Source: Archangium gephyra (GTDB lineage: Bacteria > Myxococcota > Myxococcia > Myxococcales > Myxococcaceae). Taken from it: a stretch of DNA of 64,000 nucleotides. Position 1 is the stretch's first letter. Every line of letters begins with the position of its first letter. The position numbers and the translations under genes were made by a program. The notes below the pieces were generated by a model. It was not told the DNA's origin and ran no database searches. It was given only the letters and a program-made list of their open reading frames with translations. The stretch lies in NCBI GenBank assembly GCA_003243425.1, contig QFQP01000005.1, positions 1 to 64,000 of the forward strand, in the 5' to 3' direction. This document shows positions 42,852-52,489 of this stretch, in pieces.

Positions 42852-43829
42852 GTACACGCGCTTCGCGAAGTCCTCGGTCCACGAGCGGCCAGTGACTTTC
42901 TCCAGCGCGAGTCGGAAATCTCCGCTCGTCACGTCGCGACCCGCGTTCGTCGTCACGTAGTTCCGCATCACCGACCAGAACGTGGCTTCACCGAGCTCAC
43001 GCCGCAGCGAATGGAGGAACAGCGCGCCCTTCGAATACGTGATGCCGCGCGGCTGCAACTTCGAATCAGGGGTGTGCGGTCGCGGAAGTCCCGGCGGCGC
43101 CAACGAGAGCGCGCCCTGCACCTTCTCTGCGCGCGACTTCCACCTCGCGACCTCCGCCTCGTATGCGTCGCGGCCGCGCAGCTGCTCCAACCACGCACCC
43201 ACGAAGAACGTCGCGAACCCTTCGTTGAGCCAGAAGTCGTCGAAGTCGAGACACTTCAACGACACCCCGAACCACTGGTGCGCCAGCTCGTGAATGAACA
43301 CCCACTCGGCGTCGGCGTCGTTCAGCGCGGCTTCACCGATGAGCGCCATACCCACTGCTTCCTGCGCCGCCTCACCGTGAACGAAGACCTGCGTGTACGT
43401 GCGTACCGGAAGTTCGAGGCCCGTCCGCTCTCGAAGAAAGCGCGCCATGGCCGCGGTCTTCAGCAGCACCTCCTGACTTCCATTCAGCGCGACGAACACA
43501 TGACCGTCGGCCTCCAACTCGGTGCGCGTGAAGCGCCCCGCTGCCCACGCGAAGAGAAAAGGCGGCGTGGGCTCCGAGACGTCGAACGTGCCCGCGCTCG
43601 TCCACCCATCGGGCACCTCGAGCTTCAATCGCAACGTCGTGCGCTCGGCTGAATCGAAGCGCACTTCCGGCAGCCACTTCTTCGTCGCGTAGCCGGCCCA
43701 CACCTGTTCGCCGTGAACGGGATACTTCACGTCGACGCCGCGACCTTCGACGCGGCCGTCCTGGTGCACCGTGAGCGTCACGCGATGCGCGCACCCCGAG
43801 AACATGAGCAGAACGATGAGCGCGCGCAC
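42843..43829 (-). CDS. Compact M1-type metallopeptidase lipoprotein
   Basis: 328 residues. GTG 43829 opens MRALIVLLMFSGC, a lipoprotein signal; longer starts would overlap the divergent gene. Zinc site HELAHQWFG (His180, Glu181, His184) and, 18 residues on, Glu203 in FWLNEGFATFF. The family's exopeptidase motif GAMEN is absent: the region reads AVGMALIGEAALND. The protein is less than half the usual M1 length, keeping the catalytic domain core and a short helical end. Envelope peptidase of M1 type; aminopeptidase activity is doubtful because the Glu of GAMEN binds the free N terminus. Confidence 0.8.
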   Translation of the reverse strand: MRALIVLLMFSGCAHRVTLTVHQDGRVEGRGVDVKYPVHGEQVWAGYATKKWLPEVRFDSAERTTLRLKLEVPDGWTSAGTFDVSEPTPPFLFAWAAGRFTRTELEADGHVFVALNGSQEVLLKTAAMARFLRERTGLELPVRTYTQVFVHGEAAQEAVGMALIGEAALNDADAEWVFIHELAHQWFGVSLKCLDFDDFWLNEGFATFFVGAWLEQLRGRDAYEAEVARWKSRAEKVQGALSLAPPGLPRPHTPDSKLQPRGITYSKGALFLHSLRRELGEATFWSVMRNYVTTNAGRDVTSGDFRLALEKVTGRSWTEDFAKRVYSP

Positions 43830-43837
43830 CCGTCGGG

Positions 43838-43847
43838 TCCTTACACA
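43838..43847. promoter_or_regulatory. Overlapping bidirectional -10 boxes
   Basis: TCCTTACACA reads as TACACA on the plus strand (43842-43847), 7 bases before ATG 43855, and as TAAGGA on the minus strand (43843-43838), 8 bases before GTG 43829. The two start codons are only 25 bases apart, so a single melted region would serve both leaderless transcripts. Confidence 0.55.
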
Positions 43848-43854
43848 GCCGGGC

Positions 43855-44532
43855 ATGAGACCGCACATCACGTGTCACATGATCAGCGCCGTCGACGGCC
43901 GCACCGAGACGCGCAACTGGCCCGGGAACACGGCGAAGCTCTTCGAAGAGACCGCCGCCACCATCGAGAGCGACGGGTGGATCGTCGGCCGCACCACCAT
44001 GTCGGAGTTCTGCGAGCCGTCACCGCGACGAAAGCGCAGCGGCCGCTTCGACATTCCGAAGAAGGACTTCATCGCCCCGCACGACGAAGAGACCTACGCG
44101 ATCGGCCTCGACCCTTCGGGGAAGCTCCACTGGAAGCAGGGCAACGTCGACACCGAACACGCGGTGATGATCGTCACCGAGAAGGTCACTGGCGACTACC
44201 TCGAGCACCTCCAGCGGGCCGGCGTGTCCTACATCTTCGGAGGCAAGCGCACGCTCGACCTCGCCCTCGTCGCCGAGAAGCTCTACCGGCTGCTCGGCCT
44301 TCGCCGCGTCACCGTGCAGGGCGGCGGGAGCAACAACGGCTCGTGGCTCAACGCGGGACTCGTCGATGAAGTGAGCCTCATCGTGATGCCGTTCGCCGAC
44401 GGCAAGCTCGGCATGCCCAGCGTGTTCGACATCGACGCTGATCAGCACACGGGGGTTCGTCAGCTGCGGTTGATCTCCAGCAGCGTCTACAAGAAGCAGT
44501 ACGTGTGGCTTCGGTACGCGGTGAAGAACTGA
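43855..44532 (+). CDS. RibD C-terminal-type (dihydrofolate reductase-like) reductase
   Basis: 225 residues. ATG 43855 gives MRPHITCHMISAVDGRTE, the family N terminus, and has a TACACA box 7 bases upstream. Other marks: VGRTTMSEF, FGGKRTLDLALVAEKL, VTVQGGGSNNGSWLNAGLVDEVSLIVMPF. The RibD_C fold uses NADPH to reduce riboflavin or folate-like substrates; the fused deaminase of true RibD is absent and no riboflavin genes are nearby, so the substrate is uncertain. Cytoplasmic. Confidence 0.88.
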   Translation: MRPHITCHMISAVDGRTETRNWPGNTAKLFEETAATIESDGWIVGRTTMSEFCEPSPRRKRSGRFDIPKKDFIAPHDEETYAIGLDPSGKLHWKQGNVDTEHAVMIVTEKVTGDYLEHLQRAGVSYIFGGKRTLDLALVAEKLYRLLGLRRVTVQGGGSNNGSWLNAGLVDEVSLIVMPFADGKLGMPSVFDIDADQHTGVRQLRLISSSVYKKQYVWLRYAVKN

Positions 44533-44562
44533 CCCGCGGGACAACGTGGTAGAGCGACCATC

Positions 44563-45540
44563 GTGCGTTGGCTGTCACTCGCCGTCCTCTGTCTGTGCGT
44601 CACGTCCTGCAAGAAGGACGACGCGCCCGCGCACCTCGAGCGCGCCCGCGAGGCGCTCTTCCGCCAGAAGCCCGACGTCGCGCTCTCGGAGTTCAAGCTC
44701 ACGCTCGACGTGCTCGATCGCGACACCTCGCCGCAAGCCGCGCTGTATCGCGCGCGGGCGCTGCGGGGCGCCGCCGACGTCTACGCCTTCGAGCTCAAAG
44801 ACCCCAAACGCGCCGTCGAGGTGTACCGCGAGCTCACCACCGTGTGCCCCGAAGCGCCCGAGACCCTCGACGCGCGCCTGCACCTCGCCAGCATTCTCTG
44901 GCACCAGTTCCGCGACCTGCGAGGGGCCATCGCCGAGTACACCGCCGCGCTCGCGCGAAACCCTCCGCAGTCGGCCGAGCTGAGCTTCACCGTCGCCAAG
45001 CTGTACTTCGAGCTGCAGGACTATTCGCAGTGCGAGCTCGAAGCCGAGAAGGTGGTGCGCAAGTACGAGACGAGCGCGTTCGTCGACGACGCACTGTACC
45101 TGCGGGGTCAGGCGCTGGCGATGATGGAAGGCCGCAAGCCCGAGGCGCAGCGCGTGTTCATGGATCTCGTCGACCGCTTCCCTGATTCGGAGCTGGTGTC
45201 GCACGCGTGGGTCGAGCTCGGCCGCCTGAAGGCCGACAGCGGTGACCCCGAAGGCGCCATCGAGTTGTGGGTCAAGGCGCTGCCCACGCACCCCACGCCG
45301 GTCGCCGTGCAGCAGCAGATCGCCTTGGTGCGCGGCCGGCTGCGCGCGACCACGCCCGCCGGCGTCGGTGACGCCACGCGCGCGTTCGATTGGGACAAGT
45401 ACCCCGTCTACGAGAACCGCGGCGGCGAAGGCGGTGGCGCCCAGAAGAAGCCGAAGACCTCCGCGGAGGCCGTCGGTGGCACGGCCGACGAAGCGCGCGC
45501 AGAAGAGTCGATGCCCGCCGAGACCTCGGCGCCTCCCTGA
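44563..45540 (+). CDS. TPR lipoprotein
   Basis: 325 residues. GTG 44563 with TAGAGC 7 bases upstream. Lipobox CVTSC. Eight or so TPR-like helical pairs from ~25 to ~260 (AREALFRQKPDVALSEFKLTLDVLDRD; ALYLRGQALAMMEGRKPEAQRVFMDLVDRFPDSE; AWVELGRLKADSGDPEGAIELWVKAL), as in outer-membrane assembly lipoproteins of the BamD/YbgF type. A Gly/Lys/Glu/Ala tail. A scaffold role in the envelope is inferred. Confidence 0.8.
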   Translation: MRWLSLAVLCLCVTSCKKDDAPAHLERAREALFRQKPDVALSEFKLTLDVLDRDTSPQAALYRARALRGAADVYAFELKDPKRAVEVYRELTTVCPEAPETLDARLHLASILWHQFRDLRGAIAEYTAALARNPPQSAELSFTVAKLYFELQDYSQCELEAEKVVRKYETSAFVDDALYLRGQALAMMEGRKPEAQRVFMDLVDRFPDSELVSHAWVELGRLKADSGDPEGAIELWVKALPTHPTPVAVQQQIALVRGRLRATTPAGVGDATRAFDWDKYPVYENRGGEGGGAQKKPKTSAEAVGGTADEARAEESMPAETSAPP

Positions 45541-45627
45541 ATTTCTCGACCAGACGAGACCGTCAAAGCACCGCGCACCGATTTCACACCTCGCGCCCGC
45601 CACGCGTCACCGCTCCGCCGCCGGCGC

Positions 45628-45633
45628 TATGGT
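45628..45633 (+). promoter_or_regulatory. TATGGT -10-like box, leaderless start
   Basis: TATGGT ends 8 bases before ATG 45642; no ribosome-binding site. Confidence 0.4.
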
Positions 45634-45641
45634 CCCGCGCC

Positions 45642-46121
45642 ATGCGAATCCAACTCCTGGTGTTGCTGACGTTGTCGGGGTGCGCAGGTTTCAAGACGGT
45701 GGAGCGCGGTGACTGGCGGCTGGTGTACGCCGACCCTGCGCAGCGCGGAGCCGAGAGCAAACGCGAGGTCATCACCCGCGACGATTCCGAGAAGGAAATC
45801 GCCCAGGGCAATCGCCGCACGTGGGAAGCGCCCGCCGGCTACGCCTTTCCGAAGCTGCAGCAGACCGACACGGTCGGCCTCGAGGTCGGTGAAGTCGTGG
45901 GCTTCGTCATCGACGAGCAGAGCGACGCACAGCTCTACGCCGACGGTGACGCGGTGAAACTCTTCTGGGGCCCGCTCGAGAAGAAGGACGGCTGGAAGGG
46001 CGACATCGACGTCACCACGCGTGAGTCGACGCTCTACGTGGTCGGCAAGCGCCAGGGTCAGGCCACGCTGCGCGTCGTCAACGGGTCGAGCCAGAAGGAC
46101 ATCCCGGTGACCGTGAAGTGA
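45642..46121 (+). CDS. Small lipoprotein of unknown function
   Basis: 159 residues. Signal MRIQLLVLLTLSGCAG (Cys14). The rest is beta-rich and charged (GDWRLVYADPAQRGAESKREVITRDDSEKEIAQGNRRTWEAPAGYAFPK; QGQATLRVVNGSSQKDIPVTVK). The last part has the feel of a bacterial Ig-like or pilus-assembly end. No motif recognised. Confidence 0.65.
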   Translation: MRIQLLVLLTLSGCAGFKTVERGDWRLVYADPAQRGAESKREVITRDDSEKEIAQGNRRTWEAPAGYAFPKLQQTDTVGLEVGEVVGFVIDEQSDAQLYADGDAVKLFWGPLEKKDGWKGDIDVTTRESTLYVVGKRQGQATLRVVNGSSQKDIPVTVK

Positions 46122-46234
46122 GAGCCGCCGCGCTGTGGTGCGCGGTCGTTCTCCTGTATCGAGGTCGACGACGCCGCGCGCACGCTGACGACCATCGGCC
46201 AGCCCGGCTCCGCGCGAACGCGGCCCGACGACGA

Positions 46235-47788
46235 GTGACGGTAAGGTGCTGCGCATGCTTCACGTCGTGCGCGGTGGTGGTCCTCACGCTCTTCGCCGGC
46301 TGCCGACGTGAACGGGTCGACCCACGCGTCGCGGAGGTCACCACGCCGGCGCGCGTCACCGTGCGAGTCGTCGACGTTCCGGAGCACATCGACTGCTCGG
46401 CCGCCGGCGATTGGTGGGCGCAGCTCAAGTGCCGGCTGACGCGCGCGCCGCGCAGCGGCTGTACCTACGTGGAGGTGGGCTCGACCATCGACGCGCCCCT
46501 TCGCCGCACCGGGCCCATCGAGCGCAACGCGTGCCACCTGCTCGGCGGTGACCGCGTGAAGCTGCTCGACATGCCGGTGCGCCGCGTGAAGGTCGAGTTC
46601 GACGACGCCGGCACGCGCGGCGCGGTCATCGTCAACGACGACGCGTGGGTGCTGTACCTGCACGACGGTGAGCTGGTCGAGCTGCGCTACCGCGGCGCGG
46701 GGCCCGAGGCGTTCATCAACACCAGCGTGTACCGCAACGACGCGCCGATGCTGCGCGGGGCGGTGTCCATCGTCAGTGACGGCGGCGTCGACTGGGCGCA
46801 CATCGCGCCGCTGCTGGCCGTCATTCCGTCGCACCCGAACACGTTCTCGGAACAAGACCTCGACGCCGAGTTCGAGCGCACCCCCAACGCGCAGGACATC
46901 TACAACGGTGGGGTGGCCGACGCGCTCGAGGCCAAGAAGCTCACGCCGCGCGACGAAGCCTGGGCCCGCATGGCGCGCCGGCTCGACGACACGGGCCGCC
47001 GAGACGTTCGCGAGTCGATGCTCTCGCTGCTGCGACAGGGCGACGAAGACGCGCTCGCGTGGGTCGAGGCCGACGAAGAGATTCCGCGCGAGCAGTTCAT
47101 CGAAGCGCTGCGCGGCGCGATGGACGAGATGCAGTACACGTCACCCTTGCTGGTCGAAGCCCTGTTCCGGCTGCAGCCCGACGTCGCGGCGCCCCTGGCC
47201 TGCAAGCAGCTCGAGAACCACGAGCTCAACCTCGAAGACGACGGCTCGGGTGACTACTCGGAGCTGAGCACCGCCTTCGCGCTCATCGCCCGCTTCAAGG
47301 TGCCGTGCCCGTGGGTGGTGCCGATGCTGCTGCGCGTTCAGTGCAGTGAGGCGCTGCGCCGCGTGCCCACCGAAGCGGACGACCCCTCGTTCGGCAACCT
47401 TCCGCTGGCCAGCGCGAAGGACAGAGCACGGGCGCTCGCGCTGCTCTTCACCAACCCCTCCGGGTACTCGGCCGACGACGAAGACTTCCTCGCAGACGGT
47501 GCGCACTGGGGGTGGCTGCTCATGGCCGCGGCCGAAGCGCAGGGCCCGCTGCCCGAGGAGTTCGTGCGCCGAAACGCGCGCCGCACCTACCGCGTCATCG
47601 ACACCTTCCGGGGCAACGACTTCGACGACCCGTGCACCAACGAATCACAGGCGCCCGGCGAGTGGGCGTGCCGCATGCCGTTGTCACTCACCTCGCTGGA
47701 GCGCGGCTTCTGCCGCCTCGAGCTCGACGACCGGGCGCAGACGCTCAAGCTCTCGCCCACCGCCGGCTGGGTCACGCCGACGGAGTGA
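46235..47788 (+). CDS. Lipoprotein of unknown function, start uncertain
   Basis: About 517 residues. GTG 46235 gives MTVRCCACFTSCAVVVLTLFAGC, a usable lipoprotein signal. However TAAGGT at 46242-46247 ends 7 bases before ATG 46255 in another frame, which would give MLHVVRGGGPHAL and stop; one base less or more there would give a typical signal (MLHVVR joined to VVVLTLFAGC). So the real start may be 46255 with an indel. The body has C..C pairs near 65-95, an Ig-like region and then helical repeats (~230-430; LVEALFRLQPDVAAPLACKQLENHELNL). No catalytic motif. Confidence 0.6.
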   Translation: MTVRCCACFTSCAVVVLTLFAGCRRERVDPRVAEVTTPARVTVRVVDVPEHIDCSAAGDWWAQLKCRLTRAPRSGCTYVEVGSTIDAPLRRTGPIERNACHLLGGDRVKLLDMPVRRVKVEFDDAGTRGAVIVNDDAWVLYLHDGELVELRYRGAGPEAFINTSVYRNDAPMLRGAVSIVSDGGVDWAHIAPLLAVIPSHPNTFSEQDLDAEFERTPNAQDIYNGGVADALEAKKLTPRDEAWARMARRLDDTGRRDVRESMLSLLRQGDEDALAWVEADEEIPREQFIEALRGAMDEMQYTSPLLVEALFRLQPDVAAPLACKQLENHELNLEDDGSGDYSELSTAFALIARFKVPCPWVVPMLLRVQCSEALRRVPTEADDPSFGNLPLASAKDRARALALLFTNPSGYSADDEDFLADGAHWGWLLMAAAEAQGPLPEEFVRRNARRTYRVIDTFRGNDFDDPCTNESQAPGEWACRMPLSLTSLERGFCRLELDDRAQTLKLSPTAGWVTPTE

Positions 47789-48401
47789 GCAGCCGCTTCA
47801 TTTCGGCATCGTGCAGCCGGCTGAAGAACACCAGCGCGACGCAAGCGCCGATGCCCGCGTAGAGCATGTCGCTCTGGGCGTCCCACACGTAGCCCTGCGT
47901 GCCGAGGAACGCGTCGCCACCGGCGGGGTCGAGCACCAGCGCCGCGCCCCACTCGAACAATTCGTAGAGCGCCGCGAAGCCGAAGATGACGTTGATGAGG
48001 ATGAAGTTGAGCCAGCCGCCGCGCTCCAGCTTCGTCTTCCGCAACAACACCTCACGCACGATGAACAGCGGGAAGAAGCCGAACGCGAAGTGGCCGACCT
48101 TGTCGTAGTTGTTGCGAGACCAGCCGAACGCGCCCTTCGCCCACTCGCCCAGCGGCGCCTTCGCGTACGTGTAGTAGCCGCCGTACGCGAGAATGAGCAC
48201 GTGCACGAAGACCGCCACGTAGATGAGCCGTGACATCGGGACGCGCTTCCAGGTCAGCGCGAGCGCCACGAGGCCCACCAGCCCGGGGCCCACCTCGAGC
48301 AGCCAGTTCAGCTTGCCTTCTGGCGTGGTGAAGAAGGTAAACGCAAAAATCACCAACAACACCGCGCCAAGCGAGACCGGCAGCTTCAGGGACGGACGCA
48401 T
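47772..48401 (-). CDS. DUF2238 (YjdF-type) membrane protein
   Basis: 209 residues, about six TM helices. Family marks: YTYAKAPLGEWAKGAFGWSRNNYDKVGHFAFGFFPLFIVREVLLR and ALYELFEWGAALVLDPAGGDAFLGTQGYVWDAQSDMLYAGIGA (DAQ.D motif). TAGATA ends 8 bases before ATG 48401. Inner membrane, function unknown. Overlaps the lipoprotein gene tail to tail by 17 bases. Confidence 0.85.
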   Translation of the reverse strand: MRPSLKLPVSLGAVLLVIFAFTFFTTPEGKLNWLLEVGPGLVGLVALALTWKRVPMSRLIYVAVFVHVLILAYGGYYTYAKAPLGEWAKGAFGWSRNNYDKVGHFAFGFFPLFIVREVLLRKTKLERGGWLNFILINVIFGFAALYELFEWGAALVLDPAGGDAFLGTQGYVWDAQSDMLYAGIGACVALVFFSRLHDAEMKRLLTPSA

Positions 48402-48474
48402 GGATTGCGTATCTACCCAATACCGTTCCGAGCAGTTGACCCGGGCGTCGGGGGTAGGTCAGAAGCCTCGGCGC

Positions 48475-49413
48475 ATGCTCCGTTACGCAGCCGATTGGCG
48501 CACCATCATGTTCCTGTGCCTGTACGCCGCGCTGGCCACTGGTGGCTGGCTGCTCGACCCGTCAGGCCCGTTGCTGGTGCTGTGGGTCGTCGTCACCGCG
48601 GTCAGCTCGTGGATCTGCGCGGTCATCGCGCACAACACGGTGCACTCGCCGGTGTTCAAGAAGCGGTGGATGAACAAGGTGTTCCAGGTGTGGGTGAGCC
48701 TCTCGTACGGCTTCCCCGTCAGCGAGTACGTGCCGGGCCACAACCTCTCGCACCACAAGTTCACCCAGCAGCGCGAAGACGTGATGCGCACCAGCAAGGT
48801 CAATTTCCGCTGGAACCTGCTCAACTTCCTCTTCTTCTTCCTCGCGGTGGGCCCGGGCGTCACCAAAGGCAACTACGAGTACAAGAAGGTGATGAAGAAG
48901 AAGCTGCCGCAGTGGAACCGGCAGCTGCTCTACGAAATCATCGCCGTGTGGAGCGTGAAGGCCATCGTCACGCTCATCGACTGGCGCAAGGCGCTCTGCT
49001 TCGTGTGGATTCCGCACCTCTTCGCGGTGTGGGGCATCACCACCGTGAACTACCTGCAGCACGACGGCTGTGACCAGGACCACCCGGTGAACCACTCACG
49101 CAACTTCGTGGGGCCGCTGTTCAACTGGTTCACGCTCAACAACGGCTTTCACGGCATTCACCACCACACGCCGGGCCTGCACTGGTCGCTGACGCCGAAG
49201 GTGCACGCCGAGAAGTACGCGCCCACCATTCACCCCGAGTTGGACCAGCCTTCGCTCGCCGTCTACATGTTCAAGGCGTTCATCTACCCGGGCAAGCGCG
49301 TGACCTACGACGGCAAGCCGATGAACGTGGAGCGCGCGCCCGACATCGACTGGGTGGTCGCGTCGAAGGACACCGCGGCCGCCGAGCTGGGCGCCGTGGG
49401 CTCCGGCAGCTGA
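48475..49413 (+). CDS. Membrane fatty-acid desaturase
   Basis: 312 residues. ATG 48475 opens MLRYAADWRTIMFL. Four TM helices and the histidine boxes of the di-iron membrane desaturases: HNTVH (first), HNLSHHK (second) and GIHHHTPGLHW (third), with NYLQHDGCD in between. It introduces a double bond or hydroxyl into an acyl lipid in the inner membrane, with electrons from ferredoxin or a similar donor. TAGGTC lies 14 bases upstream. Confidence 0.9.
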   Translation: MLRYAADWRTIMFLCLYAALATGGWLLDPSGPLLVLWVVVTAVSSWICAVIAHNTVHSPVFKKRWMNKVFQVWVSLSYGFPVSEYVPGHNLSHHKFTQQREDVMRTSKVNFRWNLLNFLFFFLAVGPGVTKGNYEYKKVMKKKLPQWNRQLLYEIIAVWSVKAIVTLIDWRKALCFVWIPHLFAVWGITTVNYLQHDGCDQDHPVNHSRNFVGPLFNWFTLNNGFHGIHHHTPGLHWSLTPKVHAEKYAPTIHPELDQPSLAVYMFKAFIYPGKRVTYDGKPMNVERAPDIDWVVASKDTAAAELGAVGSGS

Positions 49414-49429
49414 AGCCGTTCGACCTCCC

Positions 49430-52405
49430 TTGAAGACATTCCTGGCGCTGTCGTGCGTCGTGCTGGCCGGCATCGCCGCGTTCATCGGCTGGCGCTGGCT
49501 CCAGTACCGCGAAGACCGCAGCTCAAGGTCGACGACGCCGCGCGCGCGCCCATCGTGGCGAAGCCGCTGCTCAACGCGCCTTCACGCATCGCCGCCAGGC
49601 CGGCCTGCATCACCGGCCGCATCGTCGACGGCGATGAACCCGTCTCTGACATGCAGGTGTCTCTGTCGGCTGCGCCGCCGACAGTGAGCGCCGACTGCCC
49701 CTGCAGGTCGGGCGCGCGCGCCATGTGCACCTGCGTCGACGGCCTCGACCACATGCGCGACGCCCGCGCCTCGGCCTCATCGAAGCGGTGCAGAGCGTCA
49801 CCAGCGGCGCCGACGGCACGTTCTCGCTGTGCGGCCTCACCGACCTGAAGCCGCGCCTGCTGTGGGGCGAACACGCCGACGGCCGCGTCGCCTGGCGCAC
49901 CGATGGCCCTCGTGAAGTCAGCGCGGGCACGAGTGTGCTGCTGCGCGTGCAGCACACGCGTGAAGTCGACGGCGTGGTGCTGAACGACGAGGGCCCGGTG
50001 CGCGGCGCGGTCATCATCGCCATACCGAAGCCGCAGGTGACCTCGACCGTCGTCACGGCCGCCACCGACGGTCGCTTTCGCGCCTCGTTGCCGAACGGTC
50101 GACACCTCTTCGTCGTCAGCGCGCCGGGCTACGACCCGATGCCGTTCAGCCGCGCCCTGCCTGACGACGCGCCGCTGGTCTTCAAGCTCGCGCCGCTCGT
50201 CGACCTCACCGTGCGGGTCGAACACGACGGCCAACCGGTCGCTGGCGCCACCGTCTGGCGCGCGCGCGAGGCCGAGGTCACCACCGACGCGCGCGGCCTC
50301 GCGCAGCTCCGGGCGCGCCGAGGCAACGACGTGATGGTTCACGCGCGCAAAGGCCTGCTCGTCGCCGACGCCAACGTGCACGCCACGCGCGACCAGCTGG
50401 TGGTGCTCTCGCTCGAACAGGGCGCGCCGCTGCGTGGCCGCATCACCGACGAGCAGCACGCGCCGCTGACGGGCGCGAAGGTCGACATCGACACGCTCGA
50501 CGACGCACTGCTGACCGATGCCGAAGGCCGCTTCGTCACCCCGCCGCTGCCGCCGCGACAGCTGGCCGTGCGCGTCGGGCACGAGGGCTGCCTCAAAGAC
50601 GCGCGCTTCGTGCGGCCCACCCTGGAGCCCGAGTTCTCGCTCGAGCTCCGCTGCGAGGCCACCGCTCGCGGCCTCGTGGTCGACGCTGCGGGCACGCCGG
50701 TCGAGGGCGCCTCCCTCAGCCTCAAGGTCGGCGGCGAGACCGAAGAGGTCACCACCGTCGCCGACGGCCGCTTCAGCTTCTTCAGCACCGGGCCGGGCGT
50801 GGTCACCGTCACGCACCCGCGGTACCGCAAGACGCAACGACCGCTCGCGCTGCCGAGCCGCGGCGACACGACCCTGGTGCTCGACGCCGCCGCGAGCGTG
50901 AGTGGCCGCGTCATCGACGCCGCCGGCCAACCGGTGGCCCGTGTGCAGGTCGCGACCATGCCGGCCTTCGACGTGAGCGCCGTCGCCGACGACACGCTGC
51001 GCACGTTCACCGACGCTGACGGGTTGTTCGAGCTGCACGGCCTTCGCGCGGGCCGCTTCGCCTTGCTGGCGACCGCGAAGGGCCATGGCGCGGTGGCCAG
51101 CGAAGTGCTCGTGCTGCAGCCGGGCGAGACGCGTGAAGGCGTCGAGGTGAAGCTGGGCGGGCGCGTCGACATCAGCGGCGTGGTGCTCGACGAACGGAAC
51201 CGACCGGTGCCCGGCGCCAAGGTGGTCTTCGAGCGCCCCGACGCCGACGAAGACTTCAGGAAGGTCATCGTCGGCTACGCGACGGGAGACGTCCTGTCGC
51301 TCGCCTCGTGGAGCAACGCCAGCACGACGACCGACACCGACGGTCGCGTCGAGCTGCGCGACGTGGGCGCCGAGTCGTCGGTGCTCCGGGTGTACGCGAC
51401 CGGCTTCGCGCCGTTGCCCGAGACCAGCGTCTCGCGCGGCCAGCACGTCGAGCTGCACGTCAAGAAGGTCGGCGCGGCCAGGGGTCGTGCGGTCGACGAC
51501 GAAGGCCGGCCGCTGAGGTCGTTCACGGCCAACGAGGTGACGTTCTCCGACGGCAGCGGGCGCTTCGAAGTGGGTGAGGGCGCGTCGGTCACCTTGAGCG
51601 CCGTCGGCCACCAGCAGGCCACCGTGGCCTTCGACCTCGCGCACGGAGACGCCGCGCGTCGCCCCTGAAGGTGACGGTGAAGAGCGACACCGGCAAGCCG
51701 GTCATCGGCGTGGTGACCATCGGGCCGAGCGTGTGTCGCACCGGCGCGGTGCCGTGGTGTCTGCTCAGCGAGCTGCCTGACGGCGACCTCCCGGTGCGCG
51801 TCTCTGCGCCGTTGCATCTGCCCGAGACACGGAAGGTGATGGCGGCAGACCGCGCGAAGGGGCTCGAGGTGACGCTGCGCGAGGCGAAGGGGCGGCTGGA
51901 GGGCACGGCGACGCTCAGGCCCGGCGTTCCTGCCGCTGGCGTCGAGCTGACCGTCAACGGCGTGAGCACGGCGAGCACGGTGACCACGAGCGACGGCCAC
52001 TTCACGGTCGTCGGGCTCGACGAAGGCGCGGCGTGCCTCACCATCAAGCCGAGCGAGCAGATGATGAGCGAGTGGTCGGTGCCGGTCGTCATTTCGTCGC
52101 CACCGACGCCGGTCGCCGTCGGGCCGATTCAAGGCGGCGCGTCGATCTCGATGACGGGCGCGGTGTGTGCGCTCTACGCGGTGCAGGGCGAGCAGCCTGA
52201 AGACGTGCCGCTGGGCTCGAACGCCTGGAGCGCGTGTCTCAAGAAGAACGCGACCACGGTCCTCAGCGGCAGCTTTGGCAGCGCGCGCATCGACGGGCTG
52301 GCCCCGGTCACGTGGACGGTGTGGGTCGGAGACGTCGCGACGGGCCGCGAGAACATCAAGCGGCACGTGGTGCAGCTCTCGGCGAATCAGACGCTGGACC
52401 TGTGA
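49430..52405 (+). pseudogene. Large carboxypeptidase-regulatory-domain protein, three frameshifts
   Basis: One protein of about 985 residues spread over four frames. A TTG start gives a membrane or signal helix (FLALSCVVLAGIAAFIGWRWLQ). Sense shifts near 49515 (to PQLKVDDAARAPIVAKPLLN), near 49760 (to GLIEAVQSVTSGADGTFSLCGL) and at about 51665 (CCCC run; then KVTVKSDTGKPVIGVVTIG). The body is a chain of carboxypeptidase-regulatory-like domains (VSGRVIDAAGQPVARVQV; ISGVVLDERNRPVPGAKV) of the kind used in surface proteins. Each shift is one base and the sequence is sound on both sides, so consensus error is as likely as decay. Confidence 0.75.
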
Positions 52406-52489
52406 CGCGTTTGTCTTTGAAACGGTAACTTGTGGCGGTCTGATGGACAGTGCGACCACTGCCTGCGCACGCCCCCGCACGCCAGGAGC

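Noticed and set aside
49482..51644. Long minus-strand open frame opposite the regulatory-domain protein
   Set aside because: Composition is Arg/His/Gly-rich without hydrophobic cores, while the plus strand has repeated, recognisable domains.
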